Source of the DNA: Virgisporangium ochraceum
GTDB taxonomy: Bacteria > Actinomycetota > Actinomycetes > Mycobacteriales > Micromonosporaceae
Direction of reading: 5' to 3'
DNA: 64,000 bases
Assembly: GCF_016863655.1 (NCBI RefSeq)
Contig: NZ_BOPH01000038.1
Span: 42,696 to 106,695, forward strand
Shown here: piece by piece, positions 32,664 through 39,710 of the stretch
Layout: every line of letters starts with the position of its first letter
Position numbering within the stretch: the stretch's first letter is position 1
Position numbers and translations under genes: made by a program
Notes under the pieces: generated by a model
Seen by the model: only the letters and a program-made list of their open reading frames with translations
What the model was told of the DNA's origin: nothing
Databases searched by the model: none

Positions 32664-33971
32664 GTGGGAAGTACGACATTCGTCATCGGTGGCGGATGCA
32701 GCGGCACGCTCGCGGCGATCCACCTGCTCCGCTCGACCGGCCACCGGGTGGTGCTCGCGGAGCCGCGCCCGACGCTCGGCGGCGGGGTGGCGTACGGCAC
32801 CACGGATCCGGGCCACCTGCTCAACTCGCGCGCCGGCACGATGAGCGTGTCGCGGGAGCACCCGACCGACTTCGTCGAGTGGTGCCGCCGGCGCGACCCG
32901 GAGGTGCACGACGGCTCGTTCGCGCCCCGCCGGTGGTACGGCGAGTACCTCCGCGACCGCCTCCAGGAGGCGGCGCTGGCCCACCCGGGTCGCCTGGAGG
33001 TCCACAGTGGACGGGTCACCGGCGTACGGCTCGCGCGCTCCGCCGGTCCCGTGGTGGTGACAGCGGACGGCCGGGAGGTGGCGACGGACGCCGCGGTGCT
33101 CGCGGTCGGCCACGCCGCGCCCACCGACCCGGCGTGGGCGTGCGGGTTGCGCGGAAGCCCGCGCTACGTGAGCGACCCGTGGTCGGGTGCGGAGGTGCCC
33201 ACCGACGGGCCGGTGCTGCTCGTGGGCACCGGGCTCACGGCCGTGGATGTGGCGCTGAGCCTCGCGCCGCGGGCCGACCTGGTGGCGCTGTCACGACGCG
33301 GACTGCTGCCACTGTCTCATGTGGACAGTGCGGGCGAGCCGTGCGCGCCGGTGCCGCTGGACGGGGAGCGGATCGCGCCGCTCATGCGCCGCATCCGGCA
33401 GGCCGCCGCGGCCGGCCCCGACTGGCGCGCCGCGTTCGACGCGCTGCGCCCGGCCACCGACGACGTCTGGCGGTCGCTGCCACCGGCGAGCCGCGAGCGG
33501 TTCCTGCGCCACGCGGCCCGGTGGTGGGACGTGCACCGGCACCGGATGGCGCCGCCGATCGCGGCGGAGGTGGCCCGGCTCACCGCGTCGGGCCGGCTGC
33601 GGGTGTCGGCCGCCCGGGTCGAGCACGCCGCCGCCGGTCCGCGCGGGGTGTCGGTGACCGTCGACGGGCGCGCCCGCCGCTTCGCGGCGGTGGTCAACTG
33701 CACCGGACCGGGCAGCCCGCTGCGCCACCCGCTCGTCGCCGACCTCGTCGCCGCGGGAACGGCCCGGAGCGGACCGCACGGGCTGGGCCTCGACACCGAT
33801 GAGGCCGGCCGGCTCACCGACCACGCCGGCCGGCCCTGGCGGGCGGTCCATGTGCTGGGACCCGCCCGCCGCGGTCGCCTCTGGGAGACGACCGCGGTAC
33901 CGGAGATCCGCGCCCACGCGGAGGAGTTGGCCCTGGCCTCGGCGCCCGGGCCGGCGCTCGCGTCAGCGTGA
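32664..33971 (+). CDS. FAD/NAD(P)-binding oxidoreductase
   Basis: A 435-residue flavoprotein starting TTFVIGGGCSGTLAAIHLL, an FAD-binding Rossmann motif with Cys in the glycine loop, and a second nucleotide motif VLLVGTGLTAVDVAL near residue 190. SVSREHPTDFVEW and GRLWETTAVPEIR are segments of the FAD-NAD(P)-binding family related to HcaR-like hydroxyacylglutathione/thiol-associated and siderophore monooxygenases; no exact substrate can be given. AGGGAGG lies 6 nt upstream of GTG 32664. It carries a perfect GTCCACAGTGGAC palindrome (33000-33012) and overlaps the HtrA stop by 9 bp. Confidence 0.75.
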   Translation: MGSTTFVIGGGCSGTLAAIHLLRSTGHRVVLAEPRPTLGGGVAYGTTDPGHLLNSRAGTMSVSREHPTDFVEWCRRRDPEVHDGSFAPRRWYGEYLRDRLQEAALAHPGRLEVHSGRVTGVRLARSAGPVVVTADGREVATDAAVLAVGHAAPTDPAWACGLRGSPRYVSDPWSGAEVPTDGPVLLVGTGLTAVDVALSLAPRADLVALSRRGLLPLSHVDSAGEPCAPVPLDGERIAPLMRRIRQAAAAGPDWRAAFDALRPATDDVWRSLPPASRERFLRHAARWWDVHRHRMAPPIAAEVARLTASGRLRVSAARVEHAAAGPRGVSVTVDGRARRFAAVVNCTGPGSPLRHPLVADLVAAGTARSGPHGLGLDTDEAGRLTDHAGRPWRAVHVLGPARRGRLWETTAVPEIRAHAEELALASAPGPALASA

Positions 33972-35057
33972 GCGCAGGGTGTTCGCGATCTGCATCGCGT
34001 CGGCGATCGGGATCGCGAAGCCCACGCCGATGTTGCCGCCCGCCTCGCTCGTGGTGGCGATCGCCGTGTTGATGCCGACGACCTGGCCGGCCGAGTTCAC
34101 CAGCGGCCCGCCCGAGTTGCCCGGGTTGATCGCGGCGTCGGTCTGGATCATGCCGTCGAGGTTCGACGAGCGGCCCTGGACCTGCCGGTCCAGCGACGAG
34201 ACGATGCCCGCGGTGACGCTGCCGTCGAGCCCGAGCGGGCTGCCGAACGCGAGCACCGTGTCGCCGACCCGCAGCGTCGAGTCGGTGGCGAGGCTGGCCG
34301 CGGTGAGCGTGCCCGCGTCGACCTGCACGACGGCGATGTCGTTGGCGGTGTCGGCGCCGACCAGGCGCGCGTCGACGGTGCGGCCGTTCGCCAGCAGCAC
34401 CTGGATGCTGGAGGCGCCGGAGACCACGTGCGCGTTGGTCAGGATCGTGCCGCTGTCGTCGATGATCACGCCCGACCCGGTGCCCGATCCGCCGCGCGCG
34501 GTCACGTTGATCTGGACCACGCTGGGCGAGACCGTCGCGACCACGTCGGCCAGCGAGCCGGTCTGCGCGGTGGCGACGGCCGGGGGACGCGCGCCGGCGG
34601 CGGTGCCGGTCGTGCCGTCGTCGAACTGGGTGGCGACGGCCCCGCCGACGACACCGCTGCCGAGCATGAGCGCCAGCACGCCGGCGGCGACGGCCGCCCG
34701 CTTGCCACCGCGCCGGTTCGGCCGCGCCTGCCCCGGCACGGGGAGACCGAGGGGACCGGTCTGCTGGTGCTGCTGGTACGCCTGGTAGCCGTAGGGCTGG
34801 CCGGGGTAGCCGCCGCCGTACGCGGGCCGGGCGAACTGGGCCGTCTGGGTCGGCTGGGCCGTCGGCTGTGCGTACCCGTAACTGGCGTGCTGAGCCGGCG
34901 CGGCCTGCGGGGGCTGTGGGACCTGCGGGGGCTGCGCGCCCTGTGGGCCATGCGCGCCGTACGCCGGCGGCCCCGGGGGGAACGGAGGGGCGGCGAAGTC
35001 CGGACCCGGTTGTCCGGTCGTCGGCTGGTCGGGTGCCGAGCTGTCGCGGTCTGTCAT
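33963..35057 (-). CDS. HtrA-type membrane-anchored serine protease without PDZ
   Basis: The 364-residue protein has a long Pro/Gln/Tyr-rich cytoplasmic N-terminus (about 1-115), one membrane helix (AAVAAGVLALMLGSGVVGG) and an extracytoplasmic trypsin-like domain with His in ILTNAHVV, Asp in ANDIAVVQV and Ser in NPGNSGGPLV. It ends directly after the protease domain, so the PDZ found in most HtrA/PepD proteins is absent. It would degrade misfolded cell-envelope proteins. It is divergent from phoP across a region with nested palindromes and a PhoP box. Confidence 0.85.
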   Translation of the reverse strand: MTDRDSSAPDQPTTGQPGPDFAAPPFPPGPPAYGAHGPQGAQPPQVPQPPQAAPAQHASYGYAQPTAQPTQTAQFARPAYGGGYPGQPYGYQAYQQHQQTGPLGLPVPGQARPNRRGGKRAAVAAGVLALMLGSGVVGGAVATQFDDGTTGTAAGARPPAVATAQTGSLADVVATVSPSVVQINVTARGGSGTGSGVIIDDSGTILTNAHVVSGASSIQVLLANGRTVDARLVGADTANDIAVVQVDAGTLTAASLATDSTLRVGDTVLAFGSPLGLDGSVTAGIVSSLDRQVQGRSSNLDGMIQTDAAINPGNSGGPLVNSAGQVVGINTAIATTSEAGGNIGVGFAIPIADAMQIANTLRSR

Positions 35058-35064
35058 GCCGTAA

Positions 35065-35103
35065 AGGTGACCTCCCAGGTTGGGAGGGCGCTTTGCGTCA
35101 CCT
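35065..35103. promoter_or_regulatory. nested inverted repeats upstream of htrA
   Basis: AGGTGAC (35065-35071) pairs with GTCACCT (35097-35103) and encloses CTCCCA-GGT-TGGGAG (35072-35086). On the htrA transcript the structure includes the only GGAGG near the start. It could be an operator, an RNA hairpin controlling translation, or both. Confidence 0.4.
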
Positions 35104-35138
35104 GAGAGTCCGCTGTGTGCCCCGCCGGGCCGGTACGC

Positions 35139-35156
35139 TCACAGCAAGTTCCCAGC
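35139..35156 (+). promoter_or_regulatory. PhoP-box-like direct repeat upstream of phoP
   Basis: TCACAGC-AAGT-TCCCAGC is a direct repeat of 7 bp with a 4-bp spacer, matching the mycobacterial PhoP consensus TCACAGC-N4-TCACAGC with one mismatch. It lies 46 bp upstream of the response regulator ATG and also upstream of the divergent htrA, so it may serve autoregulation and htrA control. Confidence 0.65.
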
Positions 35157-35201
35157 TTGCTACCAGGGAGCCGGAAACGTCTGCTGGGATGGTGGTGACC
35201 G

Positions 35202-35942
35202 ATGACCAACGAAACCGCCGCCGTCCAGCGGCTCGACGGCACCGGAAGCGGCCGGCGCCTGCTCGTCGTCGACGACGAGCCTGACATCGTCGAGCTGCTT
35301 TCGGCGAGCCTGCGGTACGCCGGCTTCGACGTGGCGGGCGCCACCAGCGGCCGCCAGGCGCTGGCCGAGGTGCGCAGGTTCCGCCCCGAGCTGATCCTGC
35401 TCGACGTCATGATGCCCGACCTCGACGGGTTCGAGGTCGTCAAGAAGCTGCGCGGCGAGAACACCCGCACGCCGGTGCTGTTCCTCACCGCCCGCGACAC
35501 CACCGAAGACAAGATCCACGGGCTGACGCTGGGCGGCGACGACTACGTCACCAAGCCGTTCAGCCTCGCCGAGGTGATCGCGCGCATCCAGGCGGTGCTC
35601 CGCCGGGTCGACGAGCGGGCCAGTGGCGAGGCGCGTGGCGCCCGCATCACGTTCGCCGACATCGAGCTCGACGCCGACACGCACGAGGTGTGGAAGGCCG
35701 GGCGGCCGGTGTCGCTGTCGCCCACCGAGTTCAAGCTGCTGCGGTACCTGATGGAGAACGCCAACCGGGTGCTCTCCAAGGCGCAGATCCTCGACCATGT
35801 GTGGCGCTACGACTTCGGCGGCGACGGCGGCGTGGTCGAGTCGTACGTGTCGTACCTGCGCAAGAAGGTCGACACCACCGAGCCGCGGCTCATCCACACG
35901 CTGCGCGGTGTGGGATACACGATGCGGCAGCCACGGCGATGA
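35202..35942 (+). CDS. phoP: OmpR-family response regulator, PhoP-like
   Basis: A 246-residue regulator: receiver domain at about 18-135 with acidic pocket VVDDEPD, phosphoacceptor Asp in ILLDVMMPDLDG and Lys in LGGDDYVTKPFS; winged-helix domain at about 148-243 with THEVWKAGRPVSLSPTEFKL, ILDHVWRYDFGG and VVESYVSYLRKK. These stretches are nearly the same as I recall for Mycobacterium PhoP. The stop overlaps the sensor kinase start (ATGA). Two PhoP-box-like repeats nearby suggest self-regulation and a local target. Confidence 0.85.
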   Translation: MTNETAAVQRLDGTGSGRRLLVVDDEPDIVELLSASLRYAGFDVAGATSGRQALAEVRRFRPELILLDVMMPDLDGFEVVKKLRGENTRTPVLFLTARDTTEDKIHGLTLGGDDYVTKPFSLAEVIARIQAVLRRVDERASGEARGARITFADIELDADTHEVWKAGRPVSLSPTEFKLLRYLMENANRVLSKAQILDHVWRYDFGGDGGVVESYVSYLRKKVDTTEPRLIHTLRGVGYTMRQPRR

Positions 35943-37495
35943 TCGAGACCCTGCGGCGTCTCCCCGACCGGGTGCCGTTGCGGGTCACGCTCGTCACGTC
36001 GGTTCTGGTGCTGGTGACGATGGCGCTCGGCGCCAGCGGCGCGGCCGGCACCTACGCCCTGCGCGGCTTCCTCATCGAGCGGGTCGACGTGCAGCTGACC
36101 CAGGCCACCGGGATGATCCTGGGGCTGCAGCAGCAGTACGGCGAAGACGCCAGCCGCGACCTGCTGCGCAACTATCTCAGCCTGCCGATGGGCTGGTCGG
36201 CGCTCGGCGTGGCGGTGGCCGACCAGAACGGCGACTACGACGGGTTCATCCTCACCGACAACACCTCGCAGAGCCAGCCGCGGCTCACGCGGCCGACGAT
36301 CGAGTACGCGCAGGAGAAGTCCGGCGAGCCGTTCACGACGTCGTCGCAGAGCCGGCGCGGTCACCAGTGGCGGGTGCTGATCACCCCGCTGGCCGACAAC
36401 TCCGGTTCGGTGATCGTCGCGATCCTGCTCGACGAGGTCGACAGCACGGTCGGCAAGCTCGCCACCGCGCACATCATCATCGGCGCGGTCGTGCTCGCGG
36501 TGCTGGCGGTCGTCGGGTACGCGATGGTGCGCACCAGCCTGCGGCGGCTGCTGCAGGTCGAGCGCACCGCCCGGGAGATCGCCGCCGGCGACCTGACCCG
36601 CCGCGTGCCGGCCGGCCATCCCGACACGGAGGTCGGGCGGCTGGCGGCCGCGTTCAACGCGATGCTCGGCGAGATCGAGTACGCGTTCCGGGCCCGGGAG
36701 CGCTCGGAGGCGGAGGCGCGCGCGTCGGAGGCCCGGATGCGCCGGTTCGCCGCCGACGCCAGCCACGAGCTGCGTACGCCGCTCACCGCGATCCGCGGCT
36801 TCTCCGAGCTGTACCGGCAGGGCGGCGGCGACCCGGCGCACGTGATCGGTCGCATCGAGCACCACGCGACCCGCATGAGCGCGCTCGTCGAGGACCTGCT
36901 CCTGCTGGCGCGGCTCGACCAGCACCGCCCGATGCAGACGATGCCGGTCGACGTGCTGTCGCTGGCCGCCGACGCGGTCCAGGACACCACGGCGACCCAC
37001 GACGACCACCCGATCCGGCTGGTGCCGAACGCCGACCGGCCACCGGTGGTCATCGGCGACGAGCTGCAGCTGCGGCAGGTCATCGGGAACCTGCTCAACA
37101 ACGCCGTCCAGCACACGCCGGCGGGTACGCCGGTCACGGTCACCGTGGAGACCGTGGCGAGCCCGGGAACGCAGGGCGAGGTGGTGCTGTCGGTCGCCGA
37201 CGCCGGTCCGGGACTCGCGCCCGACGACGCGGCGCGCGTCTTCGAGCGGTTCTTCCGGCCCGACCCGTCACGCACGCGCACGGTCAGCGACAAGGGACCG
37301 GCGCACCGGGGCAGCGGGCTGGGCCTGTCGATCGTGCACGCGCTGGTGGCGGCGCACGGCGGGAAGATCAAGCTGGAGACCGCGTTGGGCGTGGGTGCGC
37401 GCTTCGAGGTGCGGCTGCCGCTGTACGTTCCCGTGGGCGAGATCGAGCCGGAGAAGGTCGTACACGCGATCTCCACACAACCGGAAGCCAGCTGA
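35939..37495 (+). CDS. phoR: sensor histidine kinase, PhoR-like
   Basis: A 518-residue membrane kinase. Two helices (about 15-40 and 178-200) flank an extracytoplasmic sensor of about 135 residues; a HAMP segment follows (RTAREIAAGDLTRRVPAGHP). The H-box is DASHELRTPLTAIRGFSELY with His near 276, then NLLNNAVQH (N-box), VADAGPGLAPDD and RGSGLGLSIVHALV (G boxes). All catalytic motifs are present. It partners the regulator it overlaps. Confidence 0.85.
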   Translation: MIETLRRLPDRVPLRVTLVTSVLVLVTMALGASGAAGTYALRGFLIERVDVQLTQATGMILGLQQQYGEDASRDLLRNYLSLPMGWSALGVAVADQNGDYDGFILTDNTSQSQPRLTRPTIEYAQEKSGEPFTTSSQSRRGHQWRVLITPLADNSGSVIVAILLDEVDSTVGKLATAHIIIGAVVLAVLAVVGYAMVRTSLRRLLQVERTAREIAAGDLTRRVPAGHPDTEVGRLAAAFNAMLGEIEYAFRARERSEAEARASEARMRRFAADASHELRTPLTAIRGFSELYRQGGGDPAHVIGRIEHHATRMSALVEDLLLLARLDQHRPMQTMPVDVLSLAADAVQDTTATHDDHPIRLVPNADRPPVVIGDELQLRQVIGNLLNNAVQHTPAGTPVTVTVETVASPGTQGEVVLSVADAGPGLAPDDAARVFERFFRPDPSRTRTVSDKGPAHRGSGLGLSIVHALVAAHGGKIKLETALGVGARFEVRLPLYVPVGEIEPEKVVHAISTQPEAS

Positions 37496-37503
37496 CAGTG
37501 GCT

Positions 37504-37521
37504 TCCCAGCCGTGTCACAGG
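37504..37521 (+). promoter_or_regulatory. second PhoP-box-like direct repeat
   Basis: TCCCAGC-CGTG-TCACAGG has the same 7-4-7 layout and core as the box upstream of phoP. It lies 20 bp upstream of the receiver-like gene at 37542 and 8 bp after the phoR stop, so that gene is a probable direct target of the regulator. Confidence 0.55.
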
Positions 37522-37541
37522 TTCGCTTGGGAAAAAGAATC

Positions 37542-37877
37542 ATGAGCAGAATCGTGACGATGGACGGATCGCCGGAGCTGGCCGCCGAGCTGGCCGACGT
37601 GCTGCCCCGGCAGTGGCGGATGAGCACCGACGACCCGCGCTGGGTCGACGCGATCGTGCTGGTGCGGCCCGACCGGATGCGCGTGAAGCGCACCCGCGCC
37701 GAGTACCCCGACACGCCGATCCTGGCCCTCGTCGACCACGACGCCCCGGTGGCCGAGGTCGTCGGCGTCCTGGAGGCCGGCGCCGACGCGTGCGTGCGGG
37801 ATGGCCGCCCCGACCTCGTGGGCGACCACCTCCGCGCGTACAGCGGGAACACACCCCGCCGCTTCAGCGCCGCCTGA
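37542..37877 (+). CDS. degenerate receiver-domain-like small protein
   Basis: A 111-residue protein starting MSRIVTMDGSPELAAEL. The second half (TPILALVDHDAPVAEVVGVL, EAGADACVRDGRPDLVGDHL) follows the alpha3-beta5 pattern of response-regulator receivers, with D rather than the conserved K near the end. IVLVRPDRM occupies the phosphoacceptor position, so phosphorylation is unlikely unless Asp serves another way. No DNA-binding domain is present. It may be a decoy or adaptor in the PhoPR circuit; function unknown. Confidence 0.6.
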   Translation: MSRIVTMDGSPELAAELADVLPRQWRMSTDDPRWVDAIVLVRPDRMRVKRTRAEYPDTPILALVDHDAPVAEVVGVLEAGADACVRDGRPDLVGDHLRAYSGNTPRRFSAA

Positions 37878-37881
37878 TCTC

Positions 37882-38025
37882 CTAGCGCAGGCTCACCACG
37901 GAGGTGACCGGCGCGAAGTCGTCATCGTCGTCGTCATCATCGCCGTCGCCGCCACCGATGCTGCACGCGAGTACGAACGCGAGCAGCGCGGTGACCCCGG
38001 CCAGACCCAGCAGCTTCTTCAACAT
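37882..38025 (-). CDS. 47-aa Asp-rich lipoprotein
   Basis: A short protein MLKKLLGLAGVTALLAFVLA followed by Cys21 in a lipobox (VLAC), then SIGGGDG, eight consecutive Asp and FAPVTSVVSLR. It has a type II signal peptide and a strongly acidic mature tail of 27 residues, so it should be attached outside the membrane. The acidic run could bind cations. No named family known. It is convergent with the receiver-like gene, only 4 nt away. Too short for standard gene finders with strict cut-offs. Confidence 0.6.
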   Translation of the reverse strand: MLKKLLGLAGVTALLAFVLACSIGGGDGDDDDDDDDFAPVTSVVSLR

Positions 38026-38058
38026 GTCCCGATGGTACGGGCGCTTGGTGAACGGCGC

Positions 38059-38784
38059 TCATACAACGAGTGCCGCGGGCTCCAGTTCGTAGACGCTGTA
38101 CGCCTGCTTGATCACGGGGTGCGCGACGTTGCGGACCTTCACGCCGCCCGGCGTGGTGCCGCGTTCGCTGCCCGCGTGGGCGTGGCCGTGCAGGGCAAGC
38201 GCGGTCGGCGCCGAGTCGATCGCCTGGGCCAGCAGGTACGAGCCGAGGAAGGGGTAGATCTCCAGCGGCTCGCCGACGAGGGTCTCGGGCACGGGCGAGT
38301 AGTGGGTCAGCGCCACCCGCACGTCGCAGTCGAGGTCCTGGAGCACCCGCGCGAGCGCGTCGGCCGCTTCGCGGCCGTGCCGGGCGTACGCCCTGTTCTC
38401 CGGCTCGCCGAACTCGCTGGTGCACCGGCCGGCGAAGCCGCCGCCGAAGCCCTTCACGCCGGCGATGCCGAGCCGGGTGCCGCGGATGTCGAGCACCGTC
38501 GACGACTTCTCCAGCACCGTGATGCCGGCGTCCTCGAGCACCGTCGTGACGGCGTCCTGCTGGTCGGAGTTGTAGTCGTGGTTGCCGAGCACGGCGACGA
38601 CCGGCACCGCCAGCCCGCCGAACTCCGCCGCCACGCAGCGCGCCTCCTCGGGGGTTCCGTGCCGGGTGAGGTCACCGGCCAGGAGCAGCACGTCGGCCTT
38701 GTCGCCGAGCAGGTCGAGCGCGGGACGGTAGCGGCCGAGGACGTCCTCGTCCAGGTGGACGTCTCCGACGGCGGCGATCCTCAT
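38059..38784 (-). CDS. calcineurin-like metallophosphoesterase
   Basis: A 241-residue enzyme with the dimetal motifs MRIAAVGDVHLDE, LLLAGDLTRHGTPEE, VLGNHDYNSD, ALTHYSPVP and LHGHAHAG, a complete calcineurin-type phosphoesterase set. Cytoplasmic; substrate unknown. Its ATG overlaps the stop of the BON-domain gene, making it the last gene of a three-gene operon (nucleotidyltransferase-like, BON, phosphoesterase). Confidence 0.85.
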   Translation of the reverse strand: MRIAAVGDVHLDEDVLGRYRPALDLLGDKADVLLLAGDLTRHGTPEEARCVAAEFGGLAVPVVAVLGNHDYNSDQQDAVTTVLEDAGITVLEKSSTVLDIRGTRLGIAGVKGFGGGFAGRCTSEFGEPENRAYARHGREAADALARVLQDLDCDVRVALTHYSPVPETLVGEPLEIYPFLGSYLLAQAIDSAPTALALHGHAHAGSERGTTPGGVKVRNVAHPVIKQAYSVYELEPAALVV

Positions 38785-39020
38785 ATGCTCTCGACCTCCT
38801 GTGGCGCGGTGACCCGGGTGACGCTGAGGTCGCAGCGCACCTGCAGGCCGGGGAACTTCTCGTGCAGCACCGACTCGATCTGGGAACACCGGTCGGGGCT
38901 CTCGACCTCGCCGACCAGCACCACCCCGTCGTCGACCCGGACGACGCGGATGCCCTGCTCGGCCACCCGCGGGTCCTCGGTGAGCGCGTGCTGGATGTCG
39001 CCCTCGGTGTACTCGTTCAC
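38781..39020 (-). CDS. small BON-domain protein
   Basis: A 79-residue protein beginning VNEYTEGDIQHALTEDPRVA, with the BON pattern GIRVVRVDDGVVLVGEVESP and a second half continuing through VLHEKFPGLQVRC. No signal peptide, so unlike periplasmic OsmY-type BON proteins it should be cytoplasmic. GTG start overlaps the preceding stop (GTGA). Lipid or nucleotide binding is possible; function unknown. Confidence 0.75.
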   Translation of the reverse strand: MNEYTEGDIQHALTEDPRVAEQGIRVVRVDDGVVLVGEVESPDRCSQIESVLHEKFPGLQVRCDLSVTRVTAPQEVESI

Positions 39021-39613
39021 GACGCCACAACCTCTCTGAGAGGGATCGCCAGGTCGGCCAGCGAGATGACCTCGAGGCCGTCCAGCAGGACGAGGAACGC
39101 CCGCGCGAACGGCGAGTGCGCGGTCTCGCGCTGCACCCGCGCCCAGTCGATCTGCTCCCGTAGCGACCGGGCCGTCGGCAGCCCGCGGGCGAAGTCGCAG
39201 TAGTGCGTCGACCAGGTCAGCATCTTGTGGATCATCAGCTCGGTCGCGCTCAGCACCGGCATGTGGACCGCGTTGACCGACAGGATGTCGACGTCGGCGA
39301 GCGTCTCGTCGGTGACCGGCCGCTGCACCGGCGTGTAGATCAGGTCGACCAGCCGGTCGTCCTCGTACACCTTCACCAGCCAGCCCTCCGGCGGCACCTC
39401 GGCCCGGAACCCGGCCTCGACCAGGTGCGTGAGGATCCGCTCGGAGTCCTCGGCCTTGATGATGAAGTCGACGTCGTGGTCGCACGGCTGGCCACCGCGG
39501 GCGTACACCGCGAAGCTGCCAGCCAGCGCGAACGGCACCCCCAGCTGCTTGAGCTGGGCCGCCACCCGTTTCAAGGTGGCGATCAACGGCTGCTTGTCCT
39601 CTGGCAGTGGCAT
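39017..39613 (-). CDS. nucleotidyltransferase-fold protein
   Basis: A 198-residue protein with the nucleotidyltransferase signature FALAGSFAVYARG followed by DHDVDFII, that is GS plus DxD, and DRLVDLIYTP for the third acidic residue. The rest is helical. Families with this core include AbiEii/MNT-type enzymes and housekeeping homologues; no partner HEPN protein is adjacent, so a toxin role is not supported. First gene of the BON-phosphoesterase operon. Confidence 0.7.
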   Translation of the reverse strand: MPLPEDKQPLIATLKRVAAQLKQLGVPFALAGSFAVYARGGQPCDHDVDFIIKAEDSERILTHLVEAGFRAEVPPEGWLVKVYEDDRLVDLIYTPVQRPVTDETLADVDILSVNAVHMPVLSATELMIHKMLTWSTHYCDFARGLPTARSLREQIDWARVQRETAHSPFARAFLVLLDGLEVISLADLAIPLREVVAS

Positions 39614-39710
39614 TGCGGCGTAGCCCCCTCGTAGACGGTGGATCTGGGACAGATACCCCGGCTACACCCGTGGAAAAACCCCCGTCGCCTCGTTCGGCGA
39701 CAAATCAGCC

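Noticed and set aside
39017..39613. toxin-antitoxin (MNT/HEPN or AbiE) pair
   Set aside because: No HEPN or AbiEi partner; neighbours are a BON protein and a phosphoesterase.
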